Positions 18,980 to 28,551 are shown, numbered from the stretch's first letter. The stretch is DNA of 64,000 nucleotides from Armatimonadota bacterium (GCA_020846715.1 JADLDK010000016.1:1-64000); one strand, 5' to 3'. The notes: generated by a model not told the origin, from the sequence alone. A program made the numbers and translations.

Positions 18980-20665
18980 TCAGTGCCTGCCTGACCCGCG
19001 TGCCTGCTCGCGGCTGACAGCTCGCATGCCAGTCAGCCGAACTGACGGCTGAGACAAACCCGGCAGCTTTCCGACAGCCACGATATCCCCTGGCTGGAAG
19101 GGCAGTGGAAAGTCCGGCCTGATAGCCACACGTTGCGCCTTGCCAGTGTGAGGATTTCTGAGCGCCAGAGCGCTCGGACCCTCCACGCGCAGGACCTCCC
19201 AGCCGTCTGAAGCCTCTCCCCTGGACTTTCCACCGTAAGCCAGAAGAGCATTGAAACTGTGCACCTGCCATCCGCTACTGACGCGAATCTGTCGCGTCGC
19301 AACAGGAAAGCCGGGCCGGGCAATGTGAACAGTGTAGCGTCCGGGAAGTAGCCCCACAAAAGCGTAGAAGCCCGTGATGTCAGTGCGTGCGGTGCGGGAG
19401 GCCGGTCCAGAGAGGGTGACTTCTGCTCCGACGATGGGCGCAAGCCACGGATCACTCAGTACGAAGCCTTTGACGATGGCCTGAGCGCTGGCCTGCGGCG
19501 GCGCTGCTGCTGACCTGGCAAAAGGAGGCTCGCCCGCACCGGACGGCTTGGCCAGCGCCCTGTAGAACTCCTCATTGTATTCCTGTGCGCGCCCTGCCTG
19601 CGTGGTATTGGTTCCTCCGTAGGAGTAAAGCAACACTCCGTCCGCTTTTTTCCCATTGTTGGAAGGCTTGCGCACGTCAGCTATCTGTTCAAAGGTCGCA
19701 GGGATTGTATTCAGCCAGATGCCGGCTCCAACAACGAGCTGACGGTTGTATTTGTGATCTTTGGCAAACTCATTCCAGTGCAGCCAGTAGTCCCGGTGAG
19801 CTTTGTTTGAGAAGTACATCATCGGACAGTTGATGTCCAGCAGCCCCTCTTCCATCCAGCCGCGCCAATCCTGATAGACTGTCCGGTAGGCGCTGGAGCG
19901 CTGCCACTGCTCGAGATCCGCCGGCCCGTCACCCCAGGTGATAGTGGCGGCGGAAACCTCTACAGACGGCCGCACGGCCTTAGCGTGAGCATAGACTTTG
20001 CGCACAAGATTTGTGACATTGTCTCTGCGCCACTGCTGGTAGGCCGGGTCATCAAAGGCGGGAGCGCCAATCCTGTTGTTCAACGCGTTGAACCACGCCA
20101 GGCTGACAGGGTTGTAGCCCCAGTGAGACCCACCGTAGCGCACAAAGTCGAAGTGAATGCCGTCCACATCGTAGTGGCGCATCACGTCCAGATAGACGCG
20201 AAATGTCCAGTCGTTGGCGCCGGGACTGCCCGGGTCAATCTTGCGCGCTTCGTTGTCGTAGGTCTCTCCCTTGTCAGAAAGACTGATGTAGTCCGGGTGT
20301 CTGTTGAGAATGTGCCCGGGGTCTTTGTCGCCCCCAACGGCGCAGGTGTTCAGCCACGCGTGGACTTTGATAGGTTGCGGCCCCGCATGCGCGTTGTCCA
20401 GGAGATACTTCAGCGCATCCCAGTGATCAGGATTCTCGCGTGCCCAGGGATCGTACGTGCTCTTGTACTGCGCGTCGCCGCGCTTTCTCATCTGTGCCCA
20501 GACACCGTTGCAGTTAGCCTCGCGCAATCGTCGCAGGAGCGTGTCCGTCTCCTGCGCAGACCGGAATCCCGCACTGAACCCGTCCGCCCAGAACGCGCGG
20601 TATTCCTGACAACTCACGGAAGCTGGCGTCAATGCCAGCAGACAAACTATCCAAACGAAGCGCAT
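18980..20665 (-). CDS. GHL10 (DUF187-type) glycoside hydrolase with carboxypeptidase-regulatory-like domain
   Basis: Secreted protein of 561 residues. A signal peptide (residues 1-19) precedes a GHL10-family TIM barrel (about 21-360) with EYRAFWADGF, LREANCNGVWAQM, the active-site-like segment DVDGIHFDFVRYGG and DINCPMMYFSN. Relatives (PF02638) include DigH, which cleaves denuded peptidoglycan glycans. Then follow a carboxypeptidase-regulatory-like beta-sandwich (about 400-475, VKGFVLSDPWLAPIVGAEV, ITGFYAFVGLLPGRYTV) and a small beta-rich C-terminal domain. It probably acts on cell-wall or exopolysaccharide glycan outside the cytoplasm. Confidence 0.85.
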   Translation of the reverse strand: MRFVWIVCLLALTPASVSCQEYRAFWADGFSAGFRSAQETDTLLRRLREANCNGVWAQMRKRGDAQYKSTYDPWARENPDHWDALKYLLDNAHAGPQPIKVHAWLNTCAVGGDKDPGHILNRHPDYISLSDKGETYDNEARKIDPGSPGANDWTFRVYLDVMRHYDVDGIHFDFVRYGGSHWGYNPVSLAWFNALNNRIGAPAFDDPAYQQWRRDNVTNLVRKVYAHAKAVRPSVEVSAATITWGDGPADLEQWQRSSAYRTVYQDWRGWMEEGLLDINCPMMYFSNKAHRDYWLHWNEFAKDHKYNRQLVVGAGIWLNTIPATFEQIADVRKPSNNGKKADGVLLYSYGGTNTTQAGRAQEYNEEFYRALAKPSGAGEPPFARSAAAPPQASAQAIVKGFVLSDPWLAPIVGAEVTLSGPASRTARTDITGFYAFVGLLPGRYTVHIARPGFPVATRQIRVSSGWQVHSFNALLAYGGKSRGEASDGWEVLRVEGPSALALRNPHTGKAQRVAIRPDFPLPFQPGDIVAVGKLPGLSQPSVRLTGMRAVSREQARGSGRH

Positions 20666-20713
20666 TTTCTTCCCCTCCCTTTTGGCAGCGCCCAGCCGAC
20701 AACCCGTGCTGCC

Positions 20714-20741
20714 TTGAGGTATGATTCGGCCAGAGTATTAC
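20714..20741 (+). promoter_or_regulatory. Putative promoter of the PfkB-family kinase gene
   Basis: TTGAGG (20714-20719) and TATTAC (20736-20741) are separated by 16 bases, in the short divergent gap between the GHL10 and kinase genes. Transcription would start about 25 bases before the GTG. The match is moderate. Confidence 0.4.
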
Positions 20742-20772
20742 TGAATCCCTTCTACCTTCTGGAGCGCCAACC

Positions 20773-21672
20773 GTGTACGACGTTATCTGTTACGGCACAC
20801 TCTGTCAGGATTACATCATGCGTATCGCCAGATATCCGCCAGAAGGCTCCTCGCAGTGGATTGAAGAGGACCGCGTGACGCTGGGAGGCGAGGCGGGCAA
20901 CTCTGCGCGGGCTTTCAGCGCCTGGGGACTGGAAACACTTCTGATCGGAACGGTTCTGGGCAGGGATGAACGCGCGCAGTGGCTGCTGGATGAACTTGCG
21001 AACCTGCCCCACGTTGACTGCAGTTGGTTGATAGCCGCACCGGACGCCAACACTCCTTACTGCAACATTCTGGCAACGCCGAACGGGGAGCGCACCATGT
21101 TCGGCCGCCACTTCGCGGGCATGCGTGGACAGACCGTAGCAGAGCTGCCTCACGCCAGAGTGTTCACGCTTGATCCCTATTGTGGTGACAGCGCTTTTCA
21201 GGCGGCCCAGACAGCACACGCTGCCGGAATCCCCATCGTCGCTATGGACACGCTGAATCCGGAGAAGATCGCTGGAATTGCCGATATTATCGTGACCAGC
21301 CATCAGGAGATTGGCGCCGGGCATTCCGTTGATGAGCTATTCCAAACAGCTGCAGAAACCGCCAGAAGATCAGGAGCAACCTTTGTCCTGACGCTCGGGC
21401 CTGACGGATCAGTAGCCTTTGACAGCAATGGAGACATCCTGCACCGGCAGGCCGCCATTTCCGTGTCCGCCATTGTCGATGCGACCGGATGCGGAGATAT
21501 CTACCGCGCCGGCCTGGTGTGCGGTGTAGCGCAGGGGTGGCCCCTGGCAGAGTCCATGGCCTTCGCCTCCGCTGCGGCGTCCCTGAACCTGATGGGAATG
21601 GGCGGCGGCGGCCACGTCCTGTCGCTGGACGAGACCCGGAAAATCGCCGCCAGAGGGTCTCTTGAGGCGTGA
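20773..21672 (+). CDS. PfkB family carbohydrate kinase
   Basis: Ribokinase-type sugar or nucleoside kinase of 299 residues. The N-terminal signature LGGEAGNSARAFSAWG, the mid-protein ANCF-like substrate strands and the C-terminal ATP/anion-hole signature DATGCGDIYRAG (residues 236-247, catalytic base D242) are present. The usual DTxGAGD motif has Ala-to-Cys and Thr-to-Ala shifts, but the catalytic Gly and Asp are kept. GTG start with GGAG nine bases upstream. The phosphoacceptor sugar is unknown. It is transcribed divergently from the GHL10 hydrolase. Confidence 0.87.
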   Translation: MYDVICYGTLCQDYIMRIARYPPEGSSQWIEEDRVTLGGEAGNSARAFSAWGLETLLIGTVLGRDERAQWLLDELANLPHVDCSWLIAAPDANTPYCNILATPNGERTMFGRHFAGMRGQTVAELPHARVFTLDPYCGDSAFQAAQTAHAAGIPIVAMDTLNPEKIAGIADIIVTSHQEIGAGHSVDELFQTAAETARRSGATFVLTLGPDGSVAFDSNGDILHRQAAISVSAIVDATGCGDIYRAGLVCGVAQGWPLAESMAFASAAASLNLMGMGGGGHVLSLDETRKIAARGSLEA

Positions 21673-21735
21673 CAGCAATGCGAATACAGGCGAAGAAAGG
21701 GAGTGCAACAGGACTCGAGACACATCAACGACACT

Positions 21736-22329
21736 CTAGGGCAGACTGAAACCGATTCCCATCTTTTTCAGATAAGCCTGCGTGATCAGCCCGAGAATCA
21801 TCACAACCCACAGCGCCTGATGCGTCAGCTCGCAGTTTTCAATGAGTTGCCGAACCGAAAAATGACTGTGCAGCGCGGCAGGTGACCAGCGGGAGGGAAT
21901 GAAGCGGGCGACATTCTGGCAATAGTCCCGAAAGCTCTGCCCGTGCTCCTGCGCAAGCAGCCTCTCTTCCCATGCAACCTGCACCCAGTAGCACACTACA
22001 AATGTCACCACGAAGAAAGCAAGCAGTGCCGCGCTGTGCACAAACAACGCCAGTCCCACACCGCCCAGAAAGCTCCCAACGTACAAAGGGTTGCGTGAGA
22101 GAGCATAGGGTCCATCGGTGCTCAATTCAGCGATCTTGACAAGTGATCCAGCGGCCCAGATGCGAATGGCGCTGCCCAGCACAATCAGCGACAGCGCCCA
22201 CCAGCGGGGCTCACCACGGTTGACGAAGAACGCCCCTATCATCACCAGATAACCCAGCACAAGGCGAAGGCGGGCGATGCGCGGAGGTTTCCTGGGCACA
22301 CGGTCTGCGCGTTCAGGGGCCGGTGGCAC
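21736..22329 (-). CDS. Isoprenylcysteine carboxyl methyltransferase family membrane protein
   Basis: Integral membrane protein of 197 residues in the ICMT/PEMT-like group. After two hydrophobic segments comes GPYALSRNPLYVGSF, the conserved RNPxYxG SAM-binding motif, and then EERLLAQEHGQSFRDYC with the conserved Glu and Tyr of the C-terminal region. A final hydrophobic helix closes the protein. It would methylate a lipid-linked or hydrophobic acceptor. Bacterial substrates are mostly unknown. GTG start 35 bases after the SPOR gene, so both likely form one transcript. Confidence 0.82.
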   Translation of the reverse strand: MPPAPERADRVPRKPPRIARLRLVLGYLVMIGAFFVNRGEPRWWALSLIVLGSAIRIWAAGSLVKIAELSTDGPYALSRNPLYVGSFLGGVGLALFVHSAALLAFFVVTFVVCYWVQVAWEERLLAQEHGQSFRDYCQNVARFIPSRWSPAALHSHFSVRQLIENCELTHQALWVVMILGLITQAYLKKMGIGFSLP

Positions 22330-22364
22330 AGACGCTCTCAGAATCGGCTCAATGTTTGTCGCGG

Positions 22365-23204
22365 CTATTCTGGCTTCCCATCCGGCTGATCCAGAACTGC
22401 ACTGTCAATGCCACGGTCCTTGAGCTGCTGAGAAAGCCTGTCCGCATTCTCCCGATTGCGAAACAGCCCAGCCTGAACGCGGTACAGTTCGCGCCCGTTT
22501 ACGGTGGTTTTGCGCACGTAAGCCATCTGACCCGCGGATTTCAAGTCTTCCGCCGCCTTCTGAGCCCGCTCGGCATCAGAGTAGGTGCCAAGCTGAACGC
22601 GGTACAGGACGCTTTTCGACTGCGTAGCCGAAGGCTGTGCACCGGCGGACTGTGCAGGGCTGGCGCTGTGCGCTGCCTTCTGCGGTTCACCTTCCTTTTC
22701 GGCCCTCTTCGCTACGGTGGAGGACTCTGGCGACTGCGGGCCTGATGCCGTATCTTTAGAAGCAGCGCCACTCTTCTCTGCGCCCTGAGCTGTTTTTTCA
22801 CCTGTGGTGGCAGAAGATCGGGAAGTTCGGCTGGCGCTCGTTGTGGACGAGCTTTCAGCCACCGACGGACGCATCGCAGAGGAAGTGCTATCTGGACTGC
22901 GAGAGACAGATGACTCCTGCGATGTTCTGTCCACGGCAGTTGGCGTCGCCAGCGAGGATTTGCGCCCGTCGCGTTCACTTATCCGCACGTGCACACCGTC
23001 CTCCTCGCGGGCAGCAGAGCCAGAAGAAGATTCGGACGGCGCAGATGCCAGATTATCTGATCTCATTCCGGCGAACTTCGGACCGACGAAGTAAAACCCT
23101 ATAGCAGAGCTTGCCGCGAAAACCGCAACCAGCCCAACCAGTAACCCCAATACTCTTCCGCTTTGACCTCGATGAAAGCTGCGCAAAATGTTCAACCCGG
23201 ACAT
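22365..23204 (-). CDS. SPOR domain membrane protein
   Basis: Single-pass inner-membrane protein of 279 residues. ATG at 23204 is preceded by GGAGGAGG with ideal spacing, so the frame extending to 23282 is not the start. A transmembrane helix at about residues 18-40 is followed by a long Ser/Thr/Ala/Glu-rich linker. A C-terminal SPOR domain (about residues 198-272) shows the two repeats YRVQLGTYSDAERAQKAAEDL and YRVQAGLFRNRENADRLSQQL. SPOR domains bind denuded peptidoglycan at division septa, so a role in cell division or wall remodelling is likely. Confidence 0.9.
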   Translation of the reverse strand: MSGLNILRSFHRGQSGRVLGLLVGLVAVFAASSAIGFYFVGPKFAGMRSDNLASAPSESSSGSAAREEDGVHVRISERDGRKSSLATPTAVDRTSQESSVSRSPDSTSSAMRPSVAESSSTTSASRTSRSSATTGEKTAQGAEKSGAASKDTASGPQSPESSTVAKRAEKEGEPQKAAHSASPAQSAGAQPSATQSKSVLYRVQLGTYSDAERAQKAAEDLKSAGQMAYVRKTTVNGRELYRVQAGLFRNRENADRLSQQLKDRGIDSAVLDQPDGKPE

Positions 23205-23370
23205 AGCCTCCTCCTCACACGCTCGACTCAGCAGGCCCGGCACAGTATAGCAGTACGAACCCCTGCGCTTCCAGAATTTCATCCTGGCAGGACGACATAG
23301 CCAGGTCAGGACGTGTGGGCCTTTTCCCTATTGGACTGCATCACTTCAGGCGCAGTTTTCCCCGTACAGC

Positions 23371-23402
23371 AACAGGGCCTCCGGGGGATAGGAGGCCCTG
23401 TT
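23371..23402. terminator. Perfect 12-bp hairpin after the repeat protein
   Basis: Stem 23371-23382 pairs with 23391-23402 (arms AACAGGGCCTCC and GGAGGCCCTGTT), with an 8-nt loop. It lies 29 bases past the stop of the large minus-strand gene. No T-tract follows on either strand, so it may be a factor-dependent terminator or an mRNA-stabilising hairpin rather than a classical intrinsic terminator. Confidence 0.55.
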
Positions 23403-23431
23403 GTGGGAAGGAGAACGTTCGCAGATAAGTC

Positions 23432-26005
23432 TTACGGGTCCTGATCGATGTCGTTGTCGTTTGCGACCCGGATCACGCGCTTGCCATCCTCGCAACCGAG
23501 AATACCGCGCACTGTGACCCAGATGTAGGGCGACACGACATTGTTGCTCGAGCCTGTATAGACCTTGATCAGGCCGTTACCACTCGGATCAGAATGATCG
23601 TCAATGTAGAAGTAGTCCGGAGAGATCTCACCGGTGTTAATTACTTCACCCCACGTCGCAATATAAGCGCCCAGCAGGGACGGATAGTCCGACTTGAGAT
23701 CGCGGTAGTTCGCCCACACCGGCGGCAGATACGGCATGCCGCGGCGCAGTACCTGCGGATTCAGAGCGTAAATGATCTTCTCGCAGGTGCCGGCTTCGAC
23801 CGCAATCTTGCCCCTGACAAGAACGACGTCGCCGGGTTTCAAGCTCTGGCTGGCGCCCTTGTCATACAGACAGCGCACACCACCCGCGCGTCCCGGCCCC
23901 TGAATGTGGAACCACGTATCTCCGACTGCATCCACAATCGCTTCCGGCAGAGCGATCCATGTGCCCTCGGGGGCGCTGTTGACCTCTCCAACGGAAGAAA
24001 GCTGCGTTACGGAGCCGCTTTCAGGCAGCAGGCCGATTTCGACGTCATCCCACTGCGCGGTTTCCTGACTCACAGCCAGTCCACCTATTTCGATGCGGTT
24101 CAGAGGAACCAGTCCGCCCGCTGTATAGCGCGACGCCGTTGCAATCACATTGCCGTCCAAGAGGAACTGGAACTTCTTGTCCTTGCCAGGATCCGGATTA
24201 TCACCGTAAACACGGACTTCATAGCTGTGCCATCCAGTGAAGTTGGGTCCTCGCCAGATGCCAGTGTCAGTCCACGGATTCGTCAGAAAGTCGTTCGGGA
24301 CGCCACCAGTCTCCTTGACCAGATATTTCCAGTTGTTAGAATCCTTGCACTGAGCGTTGGGATTGCCGTTGTCACACACGGCAGAGCCAGAATAGCGGTG
24401 CCAGATGCCGAACTTGGCAAAATCATCGTGATTTGCATTGTCCACGAACATCTGCACGGCGCGATACTGCGGCGCCACTGCGCCACGAATCTCGTAAGCG
24501 TCACCAGGCTTCACACCAGCAGCCACAGGGTTCTGCGTGTTAGGCGCATAAGGCGTAACCTGGAAACGATGGTTGTAATCCCAGTCACAGAAGCCGTCCG
24601 GGATGTTGCCGTAAGGCGGTCCACCACACGTATAGTACTCCGGCACCTGAATCAGCCACTGCTTGCCTGCGGCGTCACCAGACAGCATCGTAAGCACGAA
24701 CGTCGGGAGGCTGGAGTTGCCACGCAGATCAGAGAAATACGTGTTGGCATCGGAGATACTGGGTTTGGTCAACCGGCAAGCCGGCCATCCGGGATAGTTG
24801 ATAGTCTTGCCGCCGTCGTCTGCGTCAGTGAGAGTGCCGCTGTAAACAACGGTATCGGTCCAATCCTGATAGAAGTAAGGCGGGCCACTGGGAAGAGCAC
24901 AGGTGCATGGAGTGACTCCCGGGTTAATCATGCGCTCACTCTCGCGCCCGAAGTTCACCCAGGCTTTGACGTAGAAGTTGTCAGCCGGATCTGCGCCCAA
25001 CGGATAGCCGATTTCATGCATAGCCGACCACTGAGAGAATGTCTCAGCCTGATTGGCCGATTTGTTGCCCGTCCGGCCAAAGTTGGCCATGTTCATCGGG
25101 TCGTTAGAGTTCTGCGCCCAGGGATACGCCGGCGGCTTCTGCCACTCAGTCCCCATAAAGCTCAACCTCGCCAGCGACGTACGCAGACTGCCACCTGTTC
25201 CGCCACCACCCTGAAGAGTAATTGTCGGAACAGACGTGTACTGTCCTGCCGAAATCAACTGTACATTAGCAAGGTGACCGTTGATTACGGATACAGTCGC
25301 CTTGGCGCCGGAGCCTCCGCCACCTGAGAAGATCACATCAGGGGCCGAAGTGTAGCCAGATCCAACACTGTCGATGGATATGCCGGCCAGTGCGACAGGC
25401 TGCAACTCCGCGACAGCCGTCGCGCCGCTACCGCCGCCACCCGTAATCTCTACAGTTGGTACAGACGTGTAACCATCTCCAGGCGCGATGAGATCAATGG
25501 AAGTCACCTTGCCACCCGAGATGTTGGCCTGAGCCAAAGCCGGGCTTCCACCAGGTGAAAAAACGACCTGCGGCTGTGAGGTATAGCCACAGCCGGTGCC
25601 ATTGCTGCCTTCAATCCGCACACCACTGATACTGTCTTTGTTCAGCTCGATGATGCCAGAGGCGCCATGACCGCCACCACCGACAAACTGCACTTTCCCA
25701 GGAGATCCGTAGCCACTGCCACCGTTAATCATATGCACAGCAGTGATCTTTCCATTAGTTATGGTAACGGATGCGTTTGCGCCAGAGCCTCGACCACCGA
25801 CCACAGTGACCGTCGGCGGGCTGGTGTAGCCCGAGCCGGGATTTGTGACGTTGATGCGGGCGACAAAGACCGGCGCACCGTATTCCTCGAAGCTGGTGAA
25901 ATACAGCGGAACAGCGGAAACGGGAGGCGCCGGAGCTGCAACCCAACAGGTCGCGGCGGCCAGCAGCACGGCCGAGAGCTTCTTAATCGACTCGGGCGTT
26001 GCCAT
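23432..26005 (-). CDS. Large secreted protein with six GYTS/GGGGSG repeats
   Basis: Secreted or surface protein of 857 residues. A signal peptide (about residues 1-32) is followed by six tandem repeats of 38-42 residues (about 49-282), each with GYTS-x-P, a strand, GGGGSGA and a closing strand ending in Gly. The remaining 570 residues look like beta-sandwich domains. One segment (GWHSYEVRVYGDNPDPGKD, FLLDGNVIATASRY) resembles a concanavalin-like lectin/glucanase fold, and the C-terminal part (PGDVVLVRGKIAVEAGTCEKIIYA) resembles an OB-like nucleic-acid or sugar-binding fold. No sorting signal is seen. AGGAGGA ribosome binding site; promoter at 26122-26150. Function unknown; adhesion or matrix role inferred. 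Confidence 0.8.
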   Translation of the reverse strand: MATPESIKKLSAVLLAAATCWVAAPAPPVSAVPLYFTSFEEYGAPVFVARINVTNPGSGYTSPPTVTVVGGRGSGANASVTITNGKITAVHMINGGSGYGSPGKVQFVGGGGHGASGIIELNKDSISGVRIEGSNGTGCGYTSQPQVVFSPGGSPALAQANISGGKVTSIDLIAPGDGYTSVPTVEITGGGGSGATAVAELQPVALAGISIDSVGSGYTSAPDVIFSGGGGSGAKATVSVINGHLANVQLISAGQYTSVPTITLQGGGGTGGSLRTSLARLSFMGTEWQKPPAYPWAQNSNDPMNMANFGRTGNKSANQAETFSQWSAMHEIGYPLGADPADNFYVKAWVNFGRESERMINPGVTPCTCALPSGPPYFYQDWTDTVVYSGTLTDADDGGKTINYPGWPACRLTKPSISDANTYFSDLRGNSSLPTFVLTMLSGDAAGKQWLIQVPEYYTCGGPPYGNIPDGFCDWDYNHRFQVTPYAPNTQNPVAAGVKPGDAYEIRGAVAPQYRAVQMFVDNANHDDFAKFGIWHRYSGSAVCDNGNPNAQCKDSNNWKYLVKETGGVPNDFLTNPWTDTGIWRGPNFTGWHSYEVRVYGDNPDPGKDKKFQFLLDGNVIATASRYTAGGLVPLNRIEIGGLAVSQETAQWDDVEIGLLPESGSVTQLSSVGEVNSAPEGTWIALPEAIVDAVGDTWFHIQGPGRAGGVRCLYDKGASQSLKPGDVVLVRGKIAVEAGTCEKIIYALNPQVLRRGMPYLPPVWANYRDLKSDYPSLLGAYIATWGEVINTGEISPDYFYIDDHSDPSGNGLIKVYTGSSNNVVSPYIWVTVRGILGCEDGKRVIRVANDNDIDQDP
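25160..25861 (-). repeat. Six tandem 38-42 residue protein repeats
   Basis: Repeat landmarks GYTS, GYGS, GYTS, GYTS, GYTS and YTS fall at residues 59, 98, 140, 178, 217 and 256 of the protein, a spacing of 38-42. Consensus by eye: GSGYTSxPTVxxxGGGGSGA, then a variable strand, a turn with NG or GG, and a strand ending xGG. The DNA copies have diverged, so this is an old protein-level repeat. Confidence 0.85.
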
Positions 26006-26472
26006 GAATACAGACTCCTCCTTTTAGAAACCTTTCACATTTTGAGAGAACGGGACGCATGCTGAGAGTCTCCCCTGGACGCGGAGCTCCAAAACCGGGC
26101 GACATATTCTCTTCGGTACCCAGTATCTCACAGTGCCACGAATATGTAAAGATAATGCGACAAATAATGGCCTATTCTGACATGTTTTTTCTGTGACCAA
26201 AAACAACCCGGCAGTTGACGGACAACAAACGAAGGAAATCAGCCGTTCCAAACAGGCGACCACGGGACAGCCGAGAACGCTGCGGCCGTGTACCGGCAGC
26301 AGAAAACGGTTTCAGAGGAATCGTAATGGAGTGGCTGCAAGTCTTGGACGTTAGCAAACGCACGAGGTGATCAGAAGAACTAACGGCCAGGTACCGCCGT
26401 TCCAGGCGACGGCTTCGACAGGTTGTGCCCTTCTCGCCCTTACCCGTTTTACGGTGCGGCGCGAACCGAGGC
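26006..26472. other. Intergenic region with promoter of the repeat protein
   Basis: Holds the minus-strand promoter listed separately and a leader of about 110 bases for the repeat-protein gene. The remaining part, toward 26472, is downstream of the GT2-TPR gene and shows no clear terminator; a run of six T at 26183-26188 has no stem before it. Confidence 0.45.
26122..26150 (-). promoter_or_regulatory. Putative sigma-70 promoter of the repeat-protein gene
   Basis: On the minus strand TTTACA (26150-26145) and GATACT (26127-26122) are separated by 17 bases. The start would fall near 26115, leaving a leader of about 110 bases before ATG at 26005 with its AGGAGGA site. Confidence 0.55.
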
Positions 26473-28230
26473 TCAGGCCACGCGGCTGATGGTCTGGCGC
26501 GCAATCTCCAGGTTGTTCGCCGCTTCAGGAAAGTCCGGCTCCAGCGCCAACGCTCTCTCCCAATTCTGAATCGCCAGCTCCAGGCGTCCAGATCGCACAC
26601 ATGCGTTGCCAGCGGCGAAGAAACCCGCCGCGTTGTTCGGGTCCAACTCGAGGGCCAGCGAGTAAAGATGCGCGGCATCCTCGTAAGCGCCTGCCCGGTA
26701 CAGCGCATCGCCAGCGCCGAAGTATGGCTCCGCCCACGCCGGATTTGATGAGATTGCCCTCTCAAAGCACTTCAGAGCGCCGCGTACGTCCGCGCAAGCA
26801 GCACGCAGACGCCCCGCCTCCATCTGAATGTCCCCGCTTTCCGGCTCTGAAGAGACGGCTTTTTCCGCTTCCTCAAGCGCTTCCTCGGGCCTGTTCAGCT
26901 CAAGCAAAAGAAAACCCCGCCGGATGTGACTCTGAGCGCAGTCCGGTTGAACCTCGAGCAGGCGGTTGGCCATCTGCAAAGCGTCTCTCGTCCGATCCGC
27001 GTCGGTGAACACGGAGATTGAGAGTGTCAGGGCGTCAATGTGATACGGGTGAAGCCTCAGCGCTTCCTGAAGCAGCTCCACCGCCTCCTGAACCCCACCC
27101 TTCAGGTGTTCCAGACAGGCTAGCAGGACGTAAGGCTCCGGCTGATCAGAGGCGTTCGCGAGCGCCTCGCGGGCGTGCGGCGTCGCTTCGTCCAGATCTC
27201 CGTTCTCCAGCAGCGCAAGCGCCAGTCCCATGGAAGCCCTGTAGCCAGCAATCCCAGGATCACAACCGAAGGGGTCTCTGGAGGGAGAACGGGCGAGATC
27301 GCGCGCTTCGGCAAAAGCCGCCGCCGCGGGCGGGAAATCGCCCAGTCCCATCTGACACCAGCCTTCCGCGAAAGACAACTCCGGGCTGGCCATTCCAAGG
27401 CGGCGGGCGTTGTCCGCCATCGCCGCTCCCACCTCGGGCGCGCCCAGTTCGCGCTGGCAAACGATCAGGAGCGCATAGATGGCGCAGGCCAGAGACGACG
27501 GGAGCTCTACATAGTCAGCCGCCAGCGAAAGATACTCCTCGGCCCCACTTAGATCTCCCGATCCATAATACTCCAGACCCAGCTCATAGAGCAGCTCCGC
27601 GTCTTTGGGGTAAGAGGCGAGCGCGCTCTTCAAACGCTTCACGTTGCGGTGAAACTCACCTGAAGGCTCAGGCGACTGCGCGTAGCCGTCGTGCAACAGA
27701 CCGACGCGATCAAGAGCGCGAACGCATCCTTGCGTTCCAGGAGGAATAGATGCCAGGAAAGCCTTGTCATCCAGCTCCAGAGCCCAGCTTTTGCGTACAA
27801 GCCGGCAAGCGCGCCGCATGAACCCTTCCTGCGGTTGTGGCGGGGTGGAGCAGTTGCGGACCCATACTGAGAAGGCGTCAACTCCTGGCGCCGGGAGCGC
27901 TTTGCGGATCTGAGAGACAGACAAGGGCGCAAGCCACTCATCGGATTCAATCCAGAAGACCCATTCGCCCTGACATTGCTCCAGAGCTGCGCGAAAAAGA
28001 AGGGCACGGTTGCTGGAAGCGCGGGCGCCAAGCACTTTTGCGCCGTACGTGGAGGCTGCGGCCCGCGCCAGCCCGTCTCGAGGCCGTGTGTCAACCACAA
28101 CAATGTCTTCGGCGAGACTTGAGGCGCTCTTGAGCGCGCGCTCTATGGTCAGGCGGTTGTGGTCGGCGACGACGATCGCCGAAAGTTCAGCGGCACTCGG
28201 TGTATCGGTCTCTACCTTGGCTGTTTTCAT
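26473..28230 (-). CDS. Glycosyltransferase family 2 protein with TPR repeats
   Basis: Protein of 585 residues. The N-terminal part (about 15-170) is a GT2-like domain: SAIVVADHNRLTIERALKSASSLAEDIVVVDT and WVFWIESDEWL, where ESDEW replaces the usual DADE metal site. The remainder is a series of tetratricopeptide repeats, e.g. DAELLYELGLEYYGSGDLSGAEEYL-type and AEPYFGAGDALYRAGAYEDAAHLYSLALELDP-type units. GT2-TPR fusions often glycosylate proteins or build surface glycans. No signal peptide, so the active site is cytoplasmic. The key Asp is shifted, so activity is plausible but not certain. Confidence 0.82.
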   Translation of the reverse strand: MKTAKVETDTPSAAELSAIVVADHNRLTIERALKSASSLAEDIVVVDTRPRDGLARAAASTYGAKVLGARASSNRALLFRAALEQCQGEWVFWIESDEWLAPLSVSQIRKALPAPGVDAFSVWVRNCSTPPQPQEGFMRRACRLVRKSWALELDDKAFLASIPPGTQGCVRALDRVGLLHDGYAQSPEPSGEFHRNVKRLKSALASYPKDAELLYELGLEYYGSGDLSGAEEYLSLAADYVELPSSLACAIYALLIVCQRELGAPEVGAAMADNARRLGMASPELSFAEGWCQMGLGDFPPAAAAFAEARDLARSPSRDPFGCDPGIAGYRASMGLALALLENGDLDEATPHAREALANASDQPEPYVLLACLEHLKGGVQEAVELLQEALRLHPYHIDALTLSISVFTDADRTRDALQMANRLLEVQPDCAQSHIRRGFLLLELNRPEEALEEAEKAVSSEPESGDIQMEAGRLRAACADVRGALKCFERAISSNPAWAEPYFGAGDALYRAGAYEDAAHLYSLALELDPNNAAGFFAAGNACVRSGRLELAIQNWERALALEPDFPEAANNLEIARQTISRVA

Positions 28231-28551
28231 CTCTGACTCGTGTGCTCCGAAACTTTCAAGTGTTTACGGTGGACTAACTATTGTAGTTATCGGCGCACAG
28301 GGTGAGCTTTCGTAGAGTGGCCAGCGCTTTTGACACGCGTCATAATAGCGCTCCGAGGGATTTCATCCCGCCGAGCCCGCCTGGCAACGGCTGACTTATC
28401 TCTTGTCAGCCCACTGAACTTTCCGCGCAGAGTCCATGCCATTCCGGCAAATTTGCTGTTCTCGCGCACGAATGGCAAATGCTATAATGGATTTGGAGGA
28501 GGTTCCGCAGGGCTGGGAATTTCAGCACCTTAGAGAGGAACTCCAGGAACA
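28231..28551. other. Divergent intergenic region
   Basis: Separates the GT2-TPR gene from the phosphodiester glycosidase gene. A perfect TATAAT (28483-28488) reads toward the latter but lacks a good -35. The inverted pair ATTTGC (28451-28456) and GCAAAT (28475-28480) lies directly before it and could be an operator. On the minus strand a TACAAT box near 28282-28287 may serve the GT2-TPR gene. Confidence 0.4.

Noticed and set aside
23594-25327. A 577-codon reading frame on the plus strand inside the repeat-protein gene.
   Set aside because: It is antisense to a gene with signal peptide, ribosome binding site and repeats; the frame is open because of codon bias in the real gene and has no domain.
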